From contig OZ244900.1 of assembly GCA_965221595.1 (NCBI GenBank), positions 1,860,001 through 1,924,000 of the forward strand: DNA of 64,000 bases, written 5' to 3'. The position numbers and the translations under genes were made by a program. This DNA is from JAAXGX01 sp965221595. GTDB taxonomy: Bacteria; Acidobacteriota; Vicinamibacteria; Vicinamibacterales; UBA8438. Each line of letters starts with the position of its first letter. The stretch's first letter is position 1. The notes under the pieces are model-generated. The model had not been told where the DNA came from. It ran no database searches and worked only from the letters and a program-made list of their open reading frames with translations. This document shows positions 16,982 through 26,312 of the stretch, in pieces.

Positions 16982-18765
16982 GCCAGCTCCGCCGGCTGTA
17001 CCGCTACGGCTATCCGCATCGCGGCCGGTTCTGGGCCGCCGCGGTCGCCATGCTGGCCTACGCGGCGGCCTCCGGCGGTCTGCTGTACCTGTTCAAGCCG
17101 ATCATCGACGACGTCCTGCCCACGCGCACCGGGCTCGTCCGCGTCACGTCGGCCATCATTGCGCTCAGCGTCTGCAAGGGGCTCGCGGCGTACTTCTCCG
17201 TCTATCTGATGACCGACGTGGGGGAACGGCTGGTCCGCGACCTGCGGAGCCGCCTGTTCGGCCACATCCTGGCCCAGTCCACGGCGTTCTTCGCCCGCAC
17301 GACCACCGGTGCGCTGATGTCGCGCATCACGAACGATGTCGGCCGCATCCAGCAGGCGGTGGCCCAGACGCTGGGCGATCTGCTGCGCGAGTCGGTGACG
17401 CTGCTCGTGTACGCCGGCATTCTGCTGGTGCTCGATACGGGGTTGGCGCTCGTGTGCATGACGGGGGCCCCGCTGGTCGTCTATCCGCTGGCGCGCCTCG
17501 GCCGGCGCGTCCGGCGCACGACACGGCGCGGCCAGGAGGAGCTGGAGCATCTGTCGCACATCACGGCGGAGGCGTTCGCGGGCCACCGCATCGTCAAGGC
17601 GTTCGCGGGCGAACTCTACGAGCGGCAGCGGTTCGATCGGGCCTCCGGCCGCCTGTACCGGATGAACATGAAGGTTACGAGCTCGGTATCGGCGCTCCCG
17701 CCGCTCATGGAGTGGCTGGGGGCGTTCGGCATCGTCGGGGTCCTGTGGTACGGCAGCCGGGAGATCACCGCCGGGGATCTGACATCGGGCGACTTCGGGC
17801 TGTTCATCGGGGCCATGCTGTCGATGTACGGACCCATCCGGAAGCTCAGTCGGGTGAACGCCGGCATCCAGCAGGCGATTGCCGCGGCGGAAAGGGTGTT
17901 CGAGACGCTCGACACGCGCAGCGAGGCGGCCGACAGGCCGGGGGCACGGCCGCTGGCGCCGCTGCGGCGGTCCATCGAGTTCCGGGAGGTGAGCTTCAGC
18001 TACGGGGACGGCGGCGGGAACGTGCTCGACCGGGTCTCGTTCGAGGTGCCGGCCGGCCAGGTCGTGGCCCTCGTGGGCCTGAGCGGCGCGGGCAAGACGA
18101 CGCTGGTGAATCTCGTGCCGCGCTTCTACGAAGTCACCGGCGGGGCCATCGCCATCGACGGCGTCGACGTCCGCGACGTGACGCTCGAGTCGCTCCGTTC
18201 GCAGATCGGCATCGTGACGCAGGACACCGTGCTGTTCGACGATACGATCGGCAACAACATCGCGTACGCGGCGCCGGACGCGTCGCCCGGGATGGTGGAG
18301 GCAGCAGCCCGCGCGGCCCACGCGCACGAGTTCGTCGCGACGTTGCCGGAGGGCTACGACACGCTGATCGGCGATCGCGGGCAGCGGCTGTCCGGCGGGC
18401 AGCGCCAGCGCGTGGCCATCGCCCGCGCGCTGCTGCGCAACTCGCCCATCCTGATTCTGGACGAGGCCACCTCGGCGCTCGATGCCGAATCGGAGCGCCT
18501 TGTGCAGGACGCGCTGGCGCGGCTGATGCTGAACAGGACCGTCTTCGTGATTGCGCACCGCCTCGCGACCGTTCGGCGTGCCGACCGCATCGTCGTGCTC
18601 GACCGGGGACGGGTACGCGAGACCGGTCGTCACGAAGAGCTGTTGTCCGCCGCCGACAGCCTGTACGCCAAGCTCTACTCCCTGCAACTGCTGGGCGTCG
18701 GCGACGCGGAAATGGTGCAGACTCGGCAAGCCGATGCCGGGAGTTCGGGGCGCAGCCCTGTCTGA
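16978..18765 (+). CDS. ABC exporter, fused membrane and ATPase domains (MsbA-like)
   Basis: A 595-residue half-transporter of the type-IV exporter fold. About six membrane helices fill residues 20-310. The ATPase follows with Walker A GLSGAGKTT, the signature LSGGQRQRVAIARAL, Walker B ILILDEATSALD and the H-loop AHRLATVRR. Relatives flip lipid A or lipid-linked glycans. The placement immediately after galE suggests export of a lipid-linked product of this cluster, although an MsbA-type housekeeping role is equally possible. The GTG start overlaps the galE stop by four bases. Confidence 0.88.
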   Translation: MSQLRRLYRYGYPHRGRFWAAAVAMLAYAAASGGLLYLFKPIIDDVLPTRTGLVRVTSAIIALSVCKGLAAYFSVYLMTDVGERLVRDLRSRLFGHILAQSTAFFARTTTGALMSRITNDVGRIQQAVAQTLGDLLRESVTLLVYAGILLVLDTGLALVCMTGAPLVVYPLARLGRRVRRTTRRGQEELEHLSHITAEAFAGHRIVKAFAGELYERQRFDRASGRLYRMNMKVTSSVSALPPLMEWLGAFGIVGVLWYGSREITAGDLTSGDFGLFIGAMLSMYGPIRKLSRVNAGIQQAIAAAERVFETLDTRSEAADRPGARPLAPLRRSIEFREVSFSYGDGGGNVLDRVSFEVPAGQVVALVGLSGAGKTTLVNLVPRFYEVTGGAIAIDGVDVRDVTLESLRSQIGIVTQDTVLFDDTIGNNIAYAAPDASPGMVEAAARAAHAHEFVATLPEGYDTLIGDRGQRLSGGQRQRVAIARALLRNSPILILDEATSALDAESERLVQDALARLMLNRTVFVIAHRLATVRRADRIVVLDRGRVRETGRHEELLSAADSLYAKLYSLQLLGVGDAEMVQTRQADAGSSGRSPV

Positions 18766-18768
18766 ACG

Positions 18769-19656
18769 ATGCTCAAATCGATGACCGGTTTCGCTTCGCT
18801 GGCGCACGACGACGAACGGGTCAGCCTGACCGTGACGGTGCGCAGCGTCAACCATCGCCATCTGGACGCGCACGTGCGCGTGCCTCCGGCCTTCGCCGAA
18901 CTCGAACGGGATCTGCGCGGGCTCGTGCAGCAGCACGTGGCGCGCGGCCGGGTGGAGCTGACGTTGACCGCACAGGTCAAGATCGACTCGCCGGTCGAGG
19001 TCGATCTGAACGAGCGGCTGGCAGAGGCGCTCGTCGCCGCGGCGGAGCAGGCGCGCCAGCGCGGCTGGCTCGGGTCGGGGCTCACCGCCGGCGACCTGCT
19101 GCGCTTTCCGCAGGCGGTGACTGTCCGGGAGCTGCCTGCCGACCGCGACGCCTGGCAGGCGGTCTGCGCAAGCGTGGTCGAGGCCGTCGGCGCGGCGCTC
19201 CGCGACCTCGACCATATGCGCCGGCGCGAGGGTGAGTTCCTGCACACGGATCTCGCGGAGCGCGCGGCCGCGGTCGGCACGCTGGTGGAGCGGATCGTTG
19301 CGGACGCCGAGACCGGCGCCGCCGCGCTACGCGAACGGCTGCAGGCGAGGGTAGGGGACCTGGGCGGGGCGGTCCCGGCCGAGCCGGAGCTTGTGGCGCA
19401 GGAGATCGTCAAGTGGGCTGCCCGATCGGACATCCACGAGGAGGTCGCACGAATGCGGGGTCACCTCGAGCATCTGGCCGAGCTGACGGCGGGGCCGGGG
19501 CCATGCGGTCGAAAACTCGATTTTCTCGTGCAGGAGATGAATCGGGAGATCAACACGATGGGGTCGAAGGCGGAGGGCCGCGAGACGGGTGCGCTCGTGG
19601 TGGCGGCCAAGGCGGAGATCGAGAGGCTCCGCGAGCAAATTCAGAACGTGGAATAG
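18769..19656 (+). CDS. yicC: YicC-family endoribonuclease
   Basis: A 295-residue YicC protein. The family has been described as an endoribonuclease affecting small-RNA stability. The N-terminal motif is MLKSMTGFA, and the C-terminal DUF1732 part has RSDIHEEVARMRGHL and GRKLDFLVQEMNREINTMGSKA. It lies three bases after the ABC exporter stop and three bases ahead of gmk, in the widely conserved yicC-gmk pairing. No signal peptide is present. Confidence 0.92.
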   Translation: MLKSMTGFASLAHDDERVSLTVTVRSVNHRHLDAHVRVPPAFAELERDLRGLVQQHVARGRVELTLTAQVKIDSPVEVDLNERLAEALVAAAEQARQRGWLGSGLTAGDLLRFPQAVTVRELPADRDAWQAVCASVVEAVGAALRDLDHMRRREGEFLHTDLAERAAAVGTLVERIVADAETGAAALRERLQARVGDLGGAVPAEPELVAQEIVKWAARSDIHEEVARMRGHLEHLAELTAGPGPCGRKLDFLVQEMNREINTMGSKAEGRETGALVVAAKAEIERLREQIQNVE

Positions 19657-19659
19657 GGG

Positions 19660-20289
19660 ATGCGGCGGGGTTTGCTGTTCATCGTGTCGGCGCCGTCGGG
19701 TACCGGCAAGACCACGCTCGTCGCGGAGCTGGTGCAGTCGGTGCCGGATCTCGTGGTTTCGCGGTCGTACACGTCACGCCCGCCCCGGCCCGGCGAGACG
19801 GACGGTGTCGACTATAATTTCGTCGACGACAACCGGTTCACGGCGCTGGTTGACGCCGGGGGCCTCCTGGAGTGGGCGACGGTGTTCGGCTGCCGCTACG
19901 GTACCGGCCGGGAGGACACCGAGCGTCACCGCCGCGCGGGTCGCGACGTGGTGCTCGTCATCGACGTGCAGGGGGCCCGGCAGGTGCGCGAGCACTGCCC
20001 CGACGCGATTGGCATCTTCGTCCTGCCGCCCTCGTTTCGAGTGCTCCGGCAGCGCCTCGTGCGGCGCAGCGGCGGCGATCTCGACGAGCAGCAGATCAGG
20101 CGGAGGCTTGCCACCGCGCGCCGCGAAGTGGCCGCATCCGGGCGGTACGACTACCTGGTGGTGAACGACGACATCGAAGGCTGCGTGGCCCGACTGCGCA
20201 GCATCGTGCTGGCCGAACGCGCCAGAACGCCGGTCGTCGACGATGCCGTGAGCAGCATCGTGGCGGGGTTCGGCGCACTCGACGGGTAG
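19660..20289 (+). CDS. gmk: Guanylate kinase
   Basis: A 209-residue nucleoside monophosphate kinase that phosphorylates GMP to GDP. The P-loop is SAPSGTGKTT. The GMP-binding region has SRSYTSRPPRPGETDGVDYNFV, and the DVQGARQVREH and LIDE-type lid segments follow. The usual acidic-aromatic stretch around EWATVFGCRYGT is slightly unusual (Phe-Gly-Cys where His-Gly-Asn is common). The start follows yicC by three bases. In many bacteria rpoZ would come next; here coaBC follows after 17 bases. Confidence 0.93.
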   Translation: MRRGLLFIVSAPSGTGKTTLVAELVQSVPDLVVSRSYTSRPPRPGETDGVDYNFVDDNRFTALVDAGGLLEWATVFGCRYGTGREDTERHRRAGRDVVLVIDVQGARQVREHCPDAIGIFVLPPSFRVLRQRLVRRSGGDLDEQQIRRRLATARREVAASGRYDYLVVNDDIEGCVARLRSIVLAERARTPVVDDAVSSIVAGFGALDG

Positions 20290-20306
20290 GGTTGGCGGGC
20301 CGGGTA

Positions 20307-21530
20307 ATGGCAACGGTCGCACTGGGCGTTACCGGCGGCATCGGCGCCTACAAGTCCGTGGACGTGGCCCGTCGCCTGCAACAGGCGGGTCACGAGGTGA
20401 CCGCGGTCATGACGGAGTCGGCTTGCCGCTTCGTCGGCCCCCTGACCTTCGAGGCCATCACCCGCCGGCCTGTAGTCACCGACCAGTTCGCGGCGGGCGC
20501 CAACGCCGACATCGAGCATATTGCACTGGCGTCGGGCATCGCACTGCTCGTGGTGGCGCCGGCGACGGCCAACACCATCGGAAAGTTCGCCAATGGCATC
20601 GCGGACGACTTTCTGTCGTCCCTGTATCTCGCGACCCGCGCCCCGGTGCTCGTCGCGCCGGCCATGAATAGCCACATGCTGGCGCACGCGGCAGTCCGGC
20701 GCAACCTGGCGGCGCTGACCGGGCAAGGCGTCCATCTCGTCGAGCCGGGCGAAGGCTATCTGGCCTGCGGCTGGATCGGCAAGGGGCGGCTGGTCGAGCC
20801 CGCGGAGATCGTCGCGGCTGCCCAGGCGCTGCTGCGTCCCGCGGGGAACCTGGCGGGGCGGTCGCTGCTCGTCACGGCAGGCCCGACGTACGAAGACCTC
20901 GATCCGGTGCGCTATCTCGGCAACCGGTCGAGCGGGCGCATGGGCTTCGCCGTCGCCGTCGAGGCGCTCGCGCGGGGAGCCTGCGTGCGGCTCGTGACCG
21001 GGCCGACGGCACTGGAGCCGCCGGCGGGCGCCGAGGTGACTCGCATTCGGAGCGCGCGCGAGATGCACGCGGCGGTCATGGAGCAGGTCGCCGGGGTTGA
21101 CGCCGTGGTGATGGCGGCGGCCGTGGCGGACTACGCGCCAGCCGGGGGTGCGCAGCCGGGCAAGGTACCGAAGGGCGCCGACCTGACGCTCGCCCTGAGC
21201 CGCACGCCGGACATCCTGGCCGAGCTCGGCGCGCGGCGGGCCGGGGCGTCCGTGCCGGTGCTGGTCGGATTCGCGGCCGAGACGTCGGATGTCGTTGCGC
21301 GCGCGCGCCGGAAACTGACGGCGAAGCAGCTCGACCTCGTGGTGGCCAACGACGTGTCCCGCACGGACCGCGGGTTCGCGGTCGAGACGAACGCGGCGAC
21401 GCTGGTCGACGGCGCCGGAACCGCGGAGGTGCCGCTCGGCCCGAAGCGGGCGTTGGCGGCGGCGCTGCTGGACCGAGTCGAAACCCTGATCGCGGCGGCG
21501 ACCGACGCACCGCACGGGCAGGTGCGATGA
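20307..21530 (+). CDS. coaBC: Bifunctional phosphopantothenoylcysteine decarboxylase / phosphopantothenate-cysteine ligase
   Basis: A 407-residue fusion enzyme of coenzyme A synthesis. The N-terminal flavin-dependent CoaC half has GVTGGIGAYKS, the APATANTIGKFANGIADD stretch, the PAMNSHM motif and the flexible flap near ACGWIGKGRL. The C-terminal CoaB ligase half starts near VTAGPTYEDLDPVRYLGNRSSGRMG and includes AAAVADYAP and VGFAAET. Both halves are complete. The ATG was preferred because it gives the family N-terminus. Its stop overlaps the glycosylase start by four bases (ATGA). Confidence 0.95.
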   Translation: MATVALGVTGGIGAYKSVDVARRLQQAGHEVTAVMTESACRFVGPLTFEAITRRPVVTDQFAAGANADIEHIALASGIALLVVAPATANTIGKFANGIADDFLSSLYLATRAPVLVAPAMNSHMLAHAAVRRNLAALTGQGVHLVEPGEGYLACGWIGKGRLVEPAEIVAAAQALLRPAGNLAGRSLLVTAGPTYEDLDPVRYLGNRSSGRMGFAVAVEALARGACVRLVTGPTALEPPAGAEVTRIRSAREMHAAVMEQVAGVDAVVMAAAVADYAPAGGAQPGKVPKGADLTLALSRTPDILAELGARRAGASVPVLVGFAAETSDVVARARRKLTAKQLDLVVANDVSRTDRGFAVETNAATLVDGAGTAEVPLGPKRALAAALLDRVETLIAAATDAPHGQVR

Positions 21531-22438
21531 AGCGCGCCGACGAGCTGGCCGAGCACCTGGCCTACTTCTCCGAGCTGGGTGCCGCCGGCTTCAGCCGAGA
21601 CCGCGCCTGGCGCGTGCGGGCAGCCGAGGCGAGCGCCGACGCGGCCGGGAAGCTCGCGGAGGCCGGCGCCGACGTGGCCGGGGAGCCCGCTGCCCCGAAG
21701 CCGGCGGCGCCTGCCGTGCCCGCCGCGCCTGCCGTCTCCCCGCCGCCGCCTGCCGAGGACCGCGAGCCCGCGCCAGCCGCGGGCCGTGCACCCGCACAGG
21801 CGGACGACCGCCGGCCGGCGGACGCCGGCCGTCCTCTCGAGATCTCGATGTTCGATCAGGTGCCTGTGCCCGCGGCGGCGACCGCCGCCGACCGGCTGCG
21901 CCTGATTCGCGAGGAGCTCGGCGACTGCACGCGTTGCAAGTTGCACGCGGGCCGCAAGACGCTGGTCTACGGCGTCGGGAACCCTGACGCGAGGCTGATG
22001 TTCGTGGGCGAGGCGCCGGGCCGCGACGAGGACCTGCAGGGCATTCCCTTCGTCGGGCAGGCGGGCAAGTTGCTTACCCGCATCATCGAGTCGATCGATC
22101 TTCGCCGCGAGGACGTGTACATCGCCAACATCATCAAGTGCCGACCACCCGGCAACCGCAATCCGACGCCCGACGAAGTGCGGACGTGCGAGCCGTTCCT
22201 GTTTGCCCAGGTCGACGCGATCGCGCCGCGCGTGATTGTAGCGCTGGGCACGGTCGCGGCCCAGACGCTGCTGCGGATCGACGATCCCATCTCCCGCCTG
22301 CGCGGCCAGGTCTTCGACTACCGCGGGGCGCAGCTCGTCCCCACCTTTCACCCGGCCTTCCTGCTCCGGAGCCCTGCCCGCAAGCGCGACGTGTGGGAGG
22401 ACATGAAGAAAGTGCGGGCGATGCTCCGGGCGGAATAG
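21527..22438 (+). CDS. Uracil-DNA glycosylase, iron-sulfur family 4-like
   Basis: A 303-residue base-excision repair enzyme that removes uracil from DNA. The catalytic half begins near residue 120 with the first iron-sulfur cysteines in CTRCKL, then GEAPGRDEDLQGIPFVGQAGKLL (motif A), IKCRPPGNRNPTPDE (third cysteine), a fourth cysteine in RTCEPF, and the closing HPAFLLRSP motif. An Ala/Pro-rich low-complexity linker of about 80 residues separates a short helical N-terminus from the enzyme. The start is overlapped with the coaBC stop. Confidence 0.9.
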   Translation: MKRADELAEHLAYFSELGAAGFSRDRAWRVRAAEASADAAGKLAEAGADVAGEPAAPKPAAPAVPAAPAVSPPPPAEDREPAPAAGRAPAQADDRRPADAGRPLEISMFDQVPVPAAATAADRLRLIREELGDCTRCKLHAGRKTLVYGVGNPDARLMFVGEAPGRDEDLQGIPFVGQAGKLLTRIIESIDLRREDVYIANIIKCRPPGNRNPTPDEVRTCEPFLFAQVDAIAPRVIVALGTVAAQTLLRIDDPISRLRGQVFDYRGAQLVPTFHPAFLLRSPARKRDVWEDMKKVRAMLRAE

Positions 22439-22443
22439 GGCGC

Positions 22444-24669
22444 ATGCCCCGGCTCGTGTCGGTTGCCGTTCCCGTTCCCTTTCTGGGCGCCCTGACCTAC
22501 CGCGTACCTCCCGAGGCCGCCGTACCCGCCCCGGGCGCGCGCGTGCGCGTCCCGCTGGGCAGGCGGCAGGTCACCGGATGTGTGCTCGGACCGGCGCCGG
22601 CGGCGGAGCCGGTGGGCGTCAAGAGCCTGCTCGACTGCCTCGATGCGGAACCCTTCCTGCCGCGGCCGGTGCTCGACCTGGCAGTCTGGGTCGCCGAGTA
22701 CTACGGGTGCGGTCCGGGCGACGCCGTGGGGGCCGCCATGCCCCCGTTCGCCTGGACGCAGTCGGCGGGTGGCCCGCGGACCGCGCCGTTCAAGATCGAG
22801 CGCGCGGCCCGCCTCACCGCCACGGGGCGCCGGGCGGTGACGACGCCAACCGCATTGGGCGCGAAGCAGCGCGCCGCGCTGGCGCTGCTCGCCGCCGCGG
22901 CCGGCAGCCTGCCGGCCGCGGTGCTGACCCGCCGGGGCATCGCGCCCGCTACGCTGCGCCGACTGGCGGCGCGGGGACTGATCGCGATCGAGCAGCGACG
23001 CGTAGACCGTCATCCGGCGGCGGCAGGCGGCTTGTCGGCGGGCGCCGGCGGTGCGCAGGTCGTCCTCACGGAGGAGCAGCGCGCCGCACTGGCGAGGCTG
23101 GGGGACTGGGCGGCCGCTGCGACGTTCCGTGTGGCGCTACTGCACGGCGTGACTGGCAGTGGCAAGACGGCGGTCTATCTGGAGCTGGCCGCGCGGGTGC
23201 TGCGCCGGGGGCGGCGCGTGCTGGTGCTCGTTCCCGAGATTGCGCTGACGCCGGCCGTGACGGCCGCGTTCCGGGCGGCGGGCGGCGGCCGCGTTGCCGT
23301 CCAGCACAGCGGCCTGTCCGACGGCGAGCGGCACGACCAGTGGCACCGCATCCGCCGCGGCGAGATAGACGTGGTCGTGGGCACGCGGTCGGCCGTCTTC
23401 GCCCCGCTGGACGACCTCGGTCTCATCGTGGTCGACGAGGAGCAGGACGCATCGTACAAACAGGAGGAAAGCCCGCGCTATCACGGTCGGGACGTGGCCA
23501 TCGTCCGCGGCCGGCAGGCAGGCGCGCTGGTCGTGCTCGGTTCGGCGACGCCGTCGCTGGAGACCTACCACAACGCGGTACGCGGCCGCTACGAACGGCT
23601 GGTCCTCAGCCGACGCGTGCTGGAGCGCCCGCTGGCCGCCGTCTCCGTGGTCGACATGCGGCAGGAGCTGGCGGAGCAGGGGTCCGACGTGGTGTTCAGC
23701 GCCGCGCTGCAGGCGGCACTGGCGGACCGCCTGCGCCGCGGGGAGCAGGCACTCGTCCTGCTGAACCGGCGCGGCTATGCCGCCGCGATCCTCTGCCGGC
23801 AGTGCGGCCGCACGCTGGAATGCCCGAACTGCAGCGTGTCGCTGACGTTGCATCGTGCCGCCGGCCGCGTGCGCTGTCACTACTGCAGTCATTCCGCCGC
23901 CCGCCCGGCCGTCTGCCCGCACTGCGCCGGCCCGTTCCTCGAGCGCGTCGGGCTCGGGACCGAGCGCATCGAGGCCGAGCTGGCCGCGCACTTTCCGCGT
24001 GCCCGACTCGCGCGTCTCGATCGCGACACCGTGCGCCGCCGGGGCGCCGCGCAGGCATTGCTGGACCGCTTCGCCCGCCGCGAGATCGACGTCCTCGTGG
24101 GCACGCAGATGGTGGCCAAGGGGCACGATTTTCCGGCCGTCACGCTCGTGGGGGTTATCTCGGCCGACGTGGGGCTCGGTCTGGCCGATTTCCGGGCCGC
24201 CGAGCGGACCTTCCAACTGCTGATGCAGGTGGCGGGGCGTGCCGGCCGCGGCAACCTCCCGGGCGAGGCCATCGTGCAGACGTTTCATCCCGACCACTAC
24301 AGCATCGGGCATGCCTGCGGACAGGAGTACGAGCCGTTCTTCCAGGCGGAGATGCGCTACCGGCGCGCGATGCGCTACCCGCCCGTCGTGGCCATGATCA
24401 ACGTTGTCGTGCGGGGGGGCACGTTGGCGGCCGCGCGGCGGGCCGCGGCCGGGCTCGCCGCCGAACTGCGGGCTGCCGCGGCCGGCTACCGGGTGCTCGG
24501 CCCCGCGCCGGCTCCGCTCACGCGGCTGCGCGGAGAGCACCGCGCGCAGATCTTCCTGAAGGGTACCCGCCGGCGCGCCCTGCGCGAGGCGGTGCGCGCG
24601 GCACTCGAGCGCCATCCGGCGCTGCAGCGGCACGTGACGGTCGATGTAGACCCCCTGACCGTCTTGTGA
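22444..24669 (+). CDS. priA: Primosomal protein N' (replication restart helicase PriA)
   Basis: A 741-residue 3'-5' DNA helicase that reloads the replisome at collapsed forks. The N-terminal 3'-DNA-binding domain starts MPRLVSVAVPVPFLGALTYRVP. Helicase motifs visible are GVTGSGKT (Walker A), VVDEEQDASYKQEESPRYHGRD (DEEx box region), GSATPSLE and the GRAGRG motif VI. The zinc-binding cysteines are in CRQCGRTLECPNCSVSL and the later CHYCS / CPHC pairs. All regions are complete. It starts five bases after the glycosylase stop and ends nine bases before a convergent gene. Confidence 0.95.
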   Translation: MPRLVSVAVPVPFLGALTYRVPPEAAVPAPGARVRVPLGRRQVTGCVLGPAPAAEPVGVKSLLDCLDAEPFLPRPVLDLAVWVAEYYGCGPGDAVGAAMPPFAWTQSAGGPRTAPFKIERAARLTATGRRAVTTPTALGAKQRAALALLAAAAGSLPAAVLTRRGIAPATLRRLAARGLIAIEQRRVDRHPAAAGGLSAGAGGAQVVLTEEQRAALARLGDWAAAATFRVALLHGVTGSGKTAVYLELAARVLRRGRRVLVLVPEIALTPAVTAAFRAAGGGRVAVQHSGLSDGERHDQWHRIRRGEIDVVVGTRSAVFAPLDDLGLIVVDEEQDASYKQEESPRYHGRDVAIVRGRQAGALVVLGSATPSLETYHNAVRGRYERLVLSRRVLERPLAAVSVVDMRQELAEQGSDVVFSAALQAALADRLRRGEQALVLLNRRGYAAAILCRQCGRTLECPNCSVSLTLHRAAGRVRCHYCSHSAARPAVCPHCAGPFLERVGLGTERIEAELAAHFPRARLARLDRDTVRRRGAAQALLDRFARREIDVLVGTQMVAKGHDFPAVTLVGVISADVGLGLADFRAAERTFQLLMQVAGRAGRGNLPGEAIVQTFHPDHYSIGHACGQEYEPFFQAEMRYRRAMRYPPVVAMINVVVRGGTLAAARRAAAGLAAELRAAAAGYRVLGPAPAPLTRLRGEHRAQIFLKGTRRRALREAVRAALERHPALQRHVTVDVDPLTVL

Positions 24670-24678
24670 ACCGCAAAC

Positions 24679-25284
24679 TCAGGGCAGCAGACAGCGCTCC
24701 CAGCCGGCATTCGGATCGATGCCGTAGGGCTGCCGGCCGATCATGATGTGTGCGCGGGCAGTGCCCGGGCACATGAGCCAGGCGCGATCGGGCGTCGGCT
24801 CGACGGGCAGCCCGGTGGAGGCCGCCGTCGCGTAGGGTACGAGCGTGACCGTCAGTTGCCCGGACTCCGCGCGGCTCGGCCCCGACTGGATGAAGATCAA
24901 CGTGCCCGGCGTCGCGGTGGTCAGCGTGCCGGCTGCGATGTCGGCGTCCACGGCCTCCCAGGCCGCGCGAACCGACGCGCCGCCGGCGAGCCGGGCAGTG
25001 TACGCCGCGATCACGTTGCCGGTGCTGCCGTTGATGCACGATACGGAGAAGCCGGGAGCAGGACCGTCCGGGGCGCAGGTGAGCGCCGTCCTGCCCTCCC
25101 GAATGACGCGCCGGCGGCCAGCGGCATCGGTTACGACGACGGCCGCGTCGTCCTTGAGCTGTGCTGGCAACGGCAGCGTGGCCTCCTCGATCAGGTCGGC
25201 GTCGGACTGCGCCGCAGCAACGGCCGGTATGAGCAGCAGCAGGCAGGCGAGCGTGGCGCCGCTCGAGGTCGTCCATCCTGGCAT
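24679..25284 (-). CDS. Secreted protein of unknown function
   Basis: A 201-residue protein with an N-terminal signal peptide (cleavage near AVAAAQ). I do not recognise the family. The mature part alternates charged and hydrophobic residues and is probably rich in beta structure. Four cysteines (in LTCAPD, SVSCING, LMCPGT and ERCLLP) could form two disulfides, which fits an exported protein. The start follows GAGGAGA at a good distance. It lies 35 bases after the site-2 protease stop on the same strand and may be co-transcribed with it, but no shared role can be inferred. Confidence 0.7.
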   Translation of the reverse strand: MPGWTTSSGATLACLLLLIPAVAAAQSDADLIEEATLPLPAQLKDDAAVVVTDAAGRRRVIREGRTALTCAPDGPAPGFSVSCINGSTGNVIAAYTARLAGGASVRAAWEAVDADIAAGTLTTATPGTLIFIQSGPSRAESGQLTVTLVPYATAASTGLPVEPTPDRAWLMCPGTARAHIMIGRQPYGIDPNAGWERCLLP

Positions 25285-25319
25285 CTTGCGTCTCCTCTCG
25301 GGATGGCCGGGTCGCGCGC

Positions 25320-26297
25320 TCAGGGCGCGGGCACCAGGTCGCTCACCTCGATCGGCGCGGGTGTGAAACAGAGCACGAAAATGGCGGCCGCCGCAAGGGC
25401 AACCCAGCGGCGGTTGCGGTCGAGTGGCACGTCCTCGTCGGGCGTGCGGGGGTAGTGGGGGCCGAGGAATACGATCATGGCGATGACGAGCGCGGCCCAG
25501 AGCACCCAACTCGTCGAGAAGAACGCGAGGCCGACGATGGCTGCGGCCGTGCCCAGGCTGAGGAATGTGGAGCGCCGTCCCAGCGCCGCGTACGCGATGT
25601 GTCCGCCGTCGAGCTGCCCGACCGGGAACAGGTTGAGCGCGGTGACGAGCAGCCCCAGCCAGGCGGCCAGGCCCATCGGATGCAGGTTGATCGAGTGTCC
25701 CACCGGCACCTCGCCCCACACCATCCACGCCGCCAGTTGAAAGAGCAGCGGTTCGCCGAGCTCCATGCCGACGAAGTCTTCGGGCAGCGGCACCATGCGC
25801 GACAGCCGCAATCCCAGGAAGAGCGCGGGCACGGCGACGACGAAGCCCGCGATGGGACCGGCCGCGCCGATGTCGAACACCATGCGCTTGGTCGGAATCG
25901 GCTGCCGGATGCGGATGACGGCCCCCGCGGTGCCGGTCAGCGGCAGCGGCGCCGGCAGGAAGTAGGGCAGCGAGGCGTCGATGCCGTAGTAGCGGCAGGC
26001 GAAGTAGTGTCCGAACTCGTGCGTGCCCAGAATGGCCAGGAAGGTCAGGCTGTACCAGGCACCGTAGGGGAACAGCGCGAGCGAGATACCCGGAATCTCG
26101 TTGAAGTCGGCGGCGAATCCGGCGTAATGGAGGGTCCCCGCCGCCATGGTCGTCCACAGCGTGCCCAGGAAGAGCAGCAGGTGGAGCAGGGGGCGGCGCC
26201 GCCGGGGCGGCCGCGCGACAGGCTGCGGTGCCGCCGTCTCTGCAACCGGCCAGCCGGCGGGCGTCGCGAGCGGCCGGTCGGGGCTGTCGAAGGACAA
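25320..26297 (-). CDS. Site-2 protease-type membrane zinc metalloprotease (M50)
   Basis: A 325-residue multi-pass membrane protease. The zinc site is HEFGH in a membrane segment, and the third ligand lies in LNLFPVGQLDGGH in a later segment, the M50 pattern. Around seven hydrophobic stretches are visible, and there is no PDZ domain. Such enzymes cut within membranes, often releasing anti-sigma factors or cleaned signal peptides; the substrate here is unknown. A TTG start gives MSFDSPDRPL and sits 15 bases after the HU-type stop. The first 35 residues are a Pro/Arg-rich cytosolic tail, so a shorter start is possible. Confidence 0.85.
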   Translation of the reverse strand: MSFDSPDRPLATPAGWPVAETAAPQPVARPPRRRRPLLHLLLFLGTLWTTMAAGTLHYAGFAADFNEIPGISLALFPYGAWYSLTFLAILGTHEFGHYFACRYYGIDASLPYFLPAPLPLTGTAGAVIRIRQPIPTKRMVFDIGAAGPIAGFVVAVPALFLGLRLSRMVPLPEDFVGMELGEPLLFQLAAWMVWGEVPVGHSINLHPMGLAAWLGLLVTALNLFPVGQLDGGHIAYAALGRRSTFLSLGTAAAIVGLAFFSTSWVLWAALVIAMIVFLGPHYPRTPDEDVPLDRNRRWVALAAAAIFVLCFTPAPIEVSDLVPAP

Positions 26298-26312
26298 CTG
26301 GAGCGTCTCCGG

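Noticed and set aside
21700..21840. Proline/alanine-rich repetitive tract in the uracil-DNA glycosylase gene
   Set aside because: It is in frame, encodes a flexible linker and shows no regular DNA period, so it is not a repeat element.
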